From Planctomycetia bacterium (GTDB lineage Bacteria; Planctomycetota; UBA11346): 9,072 nucleotides of DNA. Position numbers and translations under genes: made by a program. The stretch is from NCBI GenBank assembly GCA_005801395.1, contig SYDV01000032.1, positions 1-9,072 of the forward strand, in the 5' to 3' direction. The notes below the pieces were generated by a model. It worked only from the letters and a program-made list of their open reading frames with translations, searched no databases and was not told the origin of the DNA. Positions within the stretch are counted from its first letter, which is position 1, and each line of letters begins with the position of its first letter. Shown one piece after another: positions 6,222 through 9,072 of this stretch.

Positions 6222-7547
6222 TTACTCTGGTAGCGGCTTACCTTTGGTTTCAGGGCAGAGCCAGATGACCACCATACCAACGATATAGACCAAACTGATA
6301 ATCGCGCAGGTGCTGGCCAAACCGCCGAACCAGTCTGGTTTCACGCCGAAACTCAGAATGACTGAAGCCGTAATAATGCGGCCAGCGTTGAAGGCGAATC
6401 CCTGAGCCGTGGCGCGTAATCGGGTGGGGAATAATTCTGGTAAATAGAGGGGTAACCAGCCGTAAAAACTGGCAGTAACCAAACCAACAATAAACGTCAG
6501 CAGTAAAAATGATGAACCATACGCTGGCGTAGCCCAGAATAACCATGAGCAGAAACCAAGCGAAGTGACAGCCATGAAGAAGTAGCTCATGCGTCGAGTC
6601 AGGAATAACGCTAAGACGCTAGCAAATAAACAACCGGCGACCGAACCAATGGCAGACCAGATTTGCGTATATTGTCGTGAAACGGGATCTTTATCACTTA
6701 GGTCATAAGCAATCGAAGGAAGATTCTGTACCGAACCCCACGTGCCGAGTAACGCGATAGCAGCCAACGCTGTTCCCAGAAAAACCATGCGCCGATGTTG
6801 TGCGCTAAAGATTTCAGCCAAACGTACGGGAGCAGCATTCTGTGAAGCATGTTTCCATTTTTCTGATTCAGGAACAAATAAACGAATAAAAAACGTAAGT
6901 AACGCTGGTAGGGCACCCAGCATCATTAATAGACGCCAGCCACCATTATCAGTACCTTTGGCAACCAAGCTTTCTGATAAGCCAAGCGCTCTTAAACCAG
7001 CGCCGAGTTCATTAATATAAAGTCCGGCAAAGGCGATTATGGCAATGCCAATATTTGCCGCCGCTCCGATAATGCCGGCTAATAACCAACGTTTATTCGA
7101 TGGCCAAACTTCCATGACTAAAGCGACGCCCAACGACCATTCACCGCCCATACCAAGCGCAGAAAGGAAACGCAGTAGGACTAATTGATCGACCGTTTGT
7201 GAGAGGCCGCACATGCCAGAAAAAATGGAATAGGATAACACGCTCCAGGTCATCGCTCGCACACGACCATAACGATCACCAAGCCAGCCGAATAACGCAC
7301 CACCGCAAGCCGCACCAATTAAAAATGCTGCGACCACCCACACATGGTTTGACTCATAAAGCGATGGGTTGGCATCCAGTACCGCTTTACCGCCAACTAA
7401 TTCTTGAATCGCTGGTTTGGAAATCAGTGGGTATAAGCCAATTTCCACACCGTCGAATAGCCAGCCAAGAAATGCGGCTAATAAGGCCATCCACCGTCCA
7501 CGAGCGTTGGCGGGTGAGATTTCGGAAATAGTCTGCGGTTGTGACAT
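6222..7547 (-). CDS. Major facilitator superfamily transporter (sugar or organic acid type)
   Basis: A 441-residue inner-membrane secondary carrier with 12 predicted helices, roughly at 18-41, 69-90, 98-116, 122-145, 154-178, 204-225, 254-276, 294-316, 320-344, 345-369, 381-402 and 407-431. Family marks are an Asp in helix 1 (GWLFDGVEIG, Asp32), motif A GWLGDRYGR (87-95) between helices 2 and 3, RFLSALGMGGEW (126-137), PESEKW (226-231) after helix 6, PELFPTRLRATAQG (370-383) and PETKG (432-436) at the end. This pattern belongs to the sugar porter / aromatic-acid-sialate symporter side of the superfamily, but the substrate cannot be deduced. Helices 1 and 2 are separated by a long periplasmic loop (about 42-68). 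I chose the ATG at 7547; a longer frame would begin at a TTG at 7622 and add 25 atypical residues. The gene is divergent from the DUF1080 gene, which suggests a carbohydrate-related substrate. Confidence 0.9.
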   Translation of the reverse strand: MSQPQTISEISPANARGRWMALLAAFLGWLFDGVEIGLYPLISKPAIQELVGGKAVLDANPSLYESNHVWVVAAFLIGAACGGALFGWLGDRYGRVRAMTWSVLSYSIFSGMCGLSQTVDQLVLLRFLSALGMGGEWSLGVALVMEVWPSNKRWLLAGIIGAAANIGIAIIAFAGLYINELGAGLRALGLSESLVAKGTDNGGWRLLMMLGALPALLTFFIRLFVPESEKWKHASQNAAPVRLAEIFSAQHRRMVFLGTALAAIALLGTWGSVQNLPSIAYDLSDKDPVSRQYTQIWSAIGSVAGCLFASVLALFLTRRMSYFFMAVTSLGFCSWLFWATPAYGSSFLLLTFIVGLVTASFYGWLPLYLPELFPTRLRATAQGFAFNAGRIITASVILSFGVKPDWFGGLASTCAIISLVYIVGMVVIWLCPETKGKPLPE

Positions 7548-7549
7548 AA

Positions 7550-7561
7550 GGTATTTATACC
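7550..7561. repeat. inverted repeat abutting the transporter start codon
   Basis: GGTAT-TT-ATACC is a perfect 5-bp inverted repeat with a 2-nt spacer, two bases from the minus-strand ATG at 7547. It occupies the place where a Shine-Dalgarno would normally lie. It may bind a regulator or be chance; its minus-strand TATAAA core also resembles a -10 box, though no -35 box accompanies it. Confidence 0.35.
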
Positions 7562-7669
7562 GAGGCCAGCGGGCCAAGGTGGCTCCATTTCTTGGCTCAG
7601 CGAATAATAGCAAATCTGGCAAAAGCTAGGCGGATGATCTCAAAGTATGATGTTCGATGCGTGTGAATT

Positions 7670-7711
7670 TTTGACACAGTGATCGTATCGAGCAAATTCC
7701 AGCGTGTCAAA
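7670..7711. repeat. spaced inverted repeat TTTGACACnnTG
   Basis: TTTGACACAGTG (7670-7681, plus) and TTTGACACGCTG (7711-7700, minus) are inverted copies that match at 10 of 12 positions. Each contains a perfect TTGACA. The right copy supplies the -35 of the transporter promoter; the left copy may be the -35 of an opposing plus-strand promoter, but its -10 candidates are poor. Two half-sites of one regulator are an equally good reading. Confidence 0.5.
7682..7710 (-). promoter_or_regulatory. sigma-70-type promoter for the MFS transporter gene
   Basis: On the minus strand a perfect TTGACA (7710-7705) is followed after exactly 17 nt by TACGAT (7687-7682), which matches the -10 consensus at four of six bases. 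Transcription would begin near 7675, giving a leader of about 128 nt before the ATG at 7547. The -35 box lies within one arm of the spaced inverted repeat, so a regulator bound there would affect this promoter directly. Confidence 0.5.
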
Positions 7712-7787
7712 GATCGAAGACTCGCAAATCAATCAACTACCGTTCTTTCCCACGTGATAGAGTCGATTACATCTGCCTAACGCAGCA

Positions 7788-7808
7788 ACGGATGTATCGG
7801 GCATCCGT
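7788..7808. repeat. 7-bp hairpin in the DUF1080 leader region
   Basis: ACGGATG (7788-7794) pairs perfectly with CATCCGT (7802-7808) around a 7-nt loop. No T-run follows on either strand, so it is not a simple terminator. It lies 58 nt before the DUF1080 start codon. Confidence 0.4.
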
Positions 7809-7827
7809 ACATGTTCATTCACCAGTC

Positions 7828-7843
7828 TACTTCATGTGAAGTA
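7828..7843. promoter_or_regulatory. 16-bp palindrome upstream of the DUF1080 gene, operator candidate
   Basis: TACTTCA-TG-TGAAGTA is a perfect 7-bp inverted repeat with a 2-nt centre, ending 23 nt before the ATG at 7867. Length, symmetry and position suit a dimeric repressor site; in RNA the small loop would force a shorter stem. The regulator is unknown and is not encoded in this window. Confidence 0.45.
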
Positions 7844-7866
7844 AATAAGCACAGAAATGAGTTTTT

Positions 7867-8883
7867 ATGACACTTAATTTATTCTTTCCTCGCATCATCA
7901 GTGTGGTTTCCACGTTGATGTTTTTGGTGTCATTTGACGGAAATGCCGCTGAAAAAAAAGATGCTGCAAAGGATAAAAGCGCCGCTGAAAAACAAATGGC
8001 GCTCACACCAGAAACGGCAGGGCCTGATTTTGCCGTGATGGGTGAATATGTTGGAACGGTTGATGGTGCGGCCTTAGGAGCGCAAGTCATCGCACTCGGC
8101 GATGGGCAATTTACCGCCGTTCTATTACCAGGCGGCCTTCCTGGCGCGGGCAACACCACCCTGCGAAGTGAAATGACCGGCAAGCGCACCGATGACACCA
8201 CAACCTTCACCGGCGAAGGCGGAAAAGGCACCATAAAAGGCACGACCTTTACGGGTACTGATGCTGCCGGAAAAGAATTCACTCTTGCGAAAACTCAACG
8301 ACAAAGCCCAACCTTAGGGGCGGTGGCGCCCGCTGGCGCGATTATTTTATTCGACGGAAGTAACACCGATGCCTGGGATAAAGGCAGCAAAGATGAGGCC
8401 GGCTTTTTGAAAGTTGGCGCAATTACCAAGCAAAAGCTCACTAGTTTTTCTCTGCATTTAGAATTTAGACTACCATTTAAACCTTTTGGCCGTGGCCAAG
8501 ACCGTTGTAATAGCGGTGTTTATATCCATCAAACCTACGAATTTCAGGTACTCGACTCATTCGGATTACCGCTGGCAAATAATCATACTGGTTCGCTTTA
8601 CACCGTATTAGCGCCGAAAATTAACATGGTGTTTCCACCATTAACCTGGCAAACCTACGACATTGATTTCACTGGCCCAGGCTTTGACGCGGAAGGCAAA
8701 AAAAATCGTAACGCGCGCGCGACCGTACGCTTGAATGGTGTGGTAGTACAGGACGATATTGAAATACAAAATGGCACAGGCGCGAATAAAAAACGTCCTG
8801 AATTACCCGAAGGCGGCAATTTATTATTACAAGATCACGGCAATCCCGTGGTCTTCCGGAACATTTGGGTTGTGGCGAAATAA
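7867..8883 (+). CDS. Secreted DUF1080 protein (3-keto-disaccharide hydrolase domain)
   Basis: A 338-residue exported protein. Residues 1-28 form a signal peptide with a hydrophobic core and a likely cut after GNAA, followed by a Lys/Ala-rich linker (29-43). A small glycine-rich segment (about 55-145, including GEYVG, GAQVIALGDG and LLPGGLPGAG) precedes the DUF1080 domain (PF06439, 3-keto-disaccharide hydrolase; about 157-338), a concanavalin-like beta-sandwich. Domain marks are IILFDGSNTDAW, LHLEFRLPFKPFGRGQ, CNSGVYI, YEFQVLDSFGLP, WQTYDIDF and LLLQDHGNPVVFRNIW. In relatives I recall the motif before SGVYI is usually RGNSG; here it is RCNSG (Cys214), and the usual CG before the following I/LY is replaced by TGSLY. 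Family members hydrolyse 3-keto-glycosides or bind glycans; the substrate here is unknown. No strong Shine-Dalgarno is seen. It is divergent from the MFS carrier, which may handle a related compound. Confidence 0.9.
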   Translation: MTLNLFFPRIISVVSTLMFLVSFDGNAAEKKDAAKDKSAAEKQMALTPETAGPDFAVMGEYVGTVDGAALGAQVIALGDGQFTAVLLPGGLPGAGNTTLRSEMTGKRTDDTTTFTGEGGKGTIKGTTFTGTDAAGKEFTLAKTQRQSPTLGAVAPAGAIILFDGSNTDAWDKGSKDEAGFLKVGAITKQKLTSFSLHLEFRLPFKPFGRGQDRCNSGVYIHQTYEFQVLDSFGLPLANNHTGSLYTVLAPKINMVFPPLTWQTYDIDFTGPGFDAEGKKNRNARATVRLNGVVVQDDIEIQNGTGANKKRPELPEGGNLLLQDHGNPVVFRNIWVVAK

Positions 8884-9072
8884 CCGTTTTCTGAACAACA
8901 AGTTGCCCCCTGGGATCGCCACTCTCCAGAGTGGCTCTGTTGTGAATGATGGAAAAACGGAAAAATCCCGGCAGGGCTGTCTTAAATAGATAAGCAAACC
9001 ATGATTCCACACCCATCCACGCGGTGTGATGGTGGTTGCCTCATGCAATTGGACCAAGCCATCGGGGCCTTC
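8884..9072. other. right-edge region with no assignable gene
   Basis: After the DUF1080 stop I see no recognisable protein. An open minus-strand frame enters from the right edge (residues beginning EGPDGLVQLHEA) and a plus-strand ATG at 9001 opens toward the edge, but neither resembles a family I know and both are cut off. The region carries the nested hairpin at 8895-8943 and, on the minus strand, a weak CCC-TGCC-GGG stem followed by A and five T (near 8961-8976). Confidence 0.5.
8895..8943 (+). terminator. nested hairpin downstream of the DUF1080 gene
   Basis: GCCACTC (8918-8924) pairs perfectly with GAGTGGC (8929-8935) around a 4-nt loop, and an outer pair ACAACA (8895-8900) with TGTTGT (8938-8943) can close a larger structure. 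The DUF1080 stop is at 8881-8883, so this is a candidate transcript end. The following bases are not a clean T-run, so a Rho-dependent end or mRNA stabilising role is equally possible. Confidence 0.4.

Larger units (their letters stand above)
7548..7866. other. 319-bp divergent control region between the transporter and DUF1080 genes
   Basis: No coding sequence is supported here. It holds a likely minus-strand promoter (7682-7710), a spaced inverted repeat (7670-7711), a 7-bp hairpin (7788-7808), a 16-bp palindrome (7828-7843) just before the DUF1080 start and a 12-bp inverted repeat (7550-7561) next to the transporter start. Four inverted repeats in this short space suggest regulated expression. 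I found no convincing -10 box for the plus-strand gene. Confidence 0.6.

Noticed and set aside
7548..7622. Upstream TTG start for the MFS gene adding 25 residues
   Set aside because: It is a TTG without Shine-Dalgarno, the added residues are unlike carrier N-termini, and the ATG at 7547 gives a normal cytoplasmic tail before helix 1.
7827..8282. Minus-strand open frame of 151 codons opposite the DUF1080 gene
   Set aside because: Low-complexity V/P/S/A-rich translation produced by the antisense of a Lys/Ala/Gly/Thr-rich gene; no motif or start signal.
8827..9057. Minus-strand open frame entering from the right edge and overlapping the DUF1080 3' end
   Set aside because: Its last part overlaps the conserved C-terminus of the DUF1080 gene, and the remainder is too short to identify; it could still be the tail of a real gene.

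Overview
The window reads as ordinary chromosomal DNA from a Gram-negative bacterium, most plausibly of the Planctomycetota/Verrucomicrobiota (PVC) group. This is an inference from gene content: a DUF1080 (3-keto-disaccharide hydrolase) protein with a signal peptide, an SMP-30/gluconolactonase-like lipoprotein, a MutL carrying C-terminal endonuclease motifs, and the tail of a large protein with a 'YIWGNFNT'-type C-terminal region that I associate with big surface or pilus-annotated proteins of that group. Only one of the genes with a visible start has a clear Shine-Dalgarno sequence, so weak Shine-Dalgarno use seems normal here. No rRNA, tRNA, CRISPR array, transposase or integrase was seen.

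Layout from left to right: (1) 2-727, plus, the C-terminal part of a large protein of unknown function that enters from the left edge and is more AT-rich than the rest. (2) 756-2030, minus, an M18 aminopeptidase (apeB-like), convergent with gene 1 and ending in a terminator-like hairpin that lies inside its last codons. (3) 2031-2238, a divergent control region with a good promoter for the aminopeptidase and a small dyad on its -35 box. (4) 2239-3336, plus, a lipoprotein of the SMP-30/gluconolactonase family. (5) 3364-6090, minus, a tight pair in which a DPM1-like family 2 glycosyltransferase is followed 9 bp later by mutL. (6) 6222-7547, minus, a 12-helix major facilitator transporter. (7) 7548-7866, a 319-bp divergent control region rich in perfect inverted repeats. 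(8) 7867-8883, plus, a signal-peptide-bearing DUF1080 protein. (9) 8884-9072, no assignable gene, with a nested hairpin after the DUF1080 stop.

Three genes fit carbohydrate use: the lactonase-like lipoprotein, the MFS carrier and the DUF1080 protein. The carrier and the DUF1080 gene share one divergent control region, so shared control is the most reasonable functional link here, but this is inference. MutL (mismatch repair), the aminopeptidase (peptide turnover) and the glycosyltransferase (probably polyprenyl-phosphate sugar transfer) are housekeeping functions with no evident tie to that theme. I found no convincing undescribed system. The items most worth a second look are the inverted repeats at 7670-7711 and 7828-7843, the hairpin inside the aminopeptidase 3' end, and the changed endonuclease motif in MutL.
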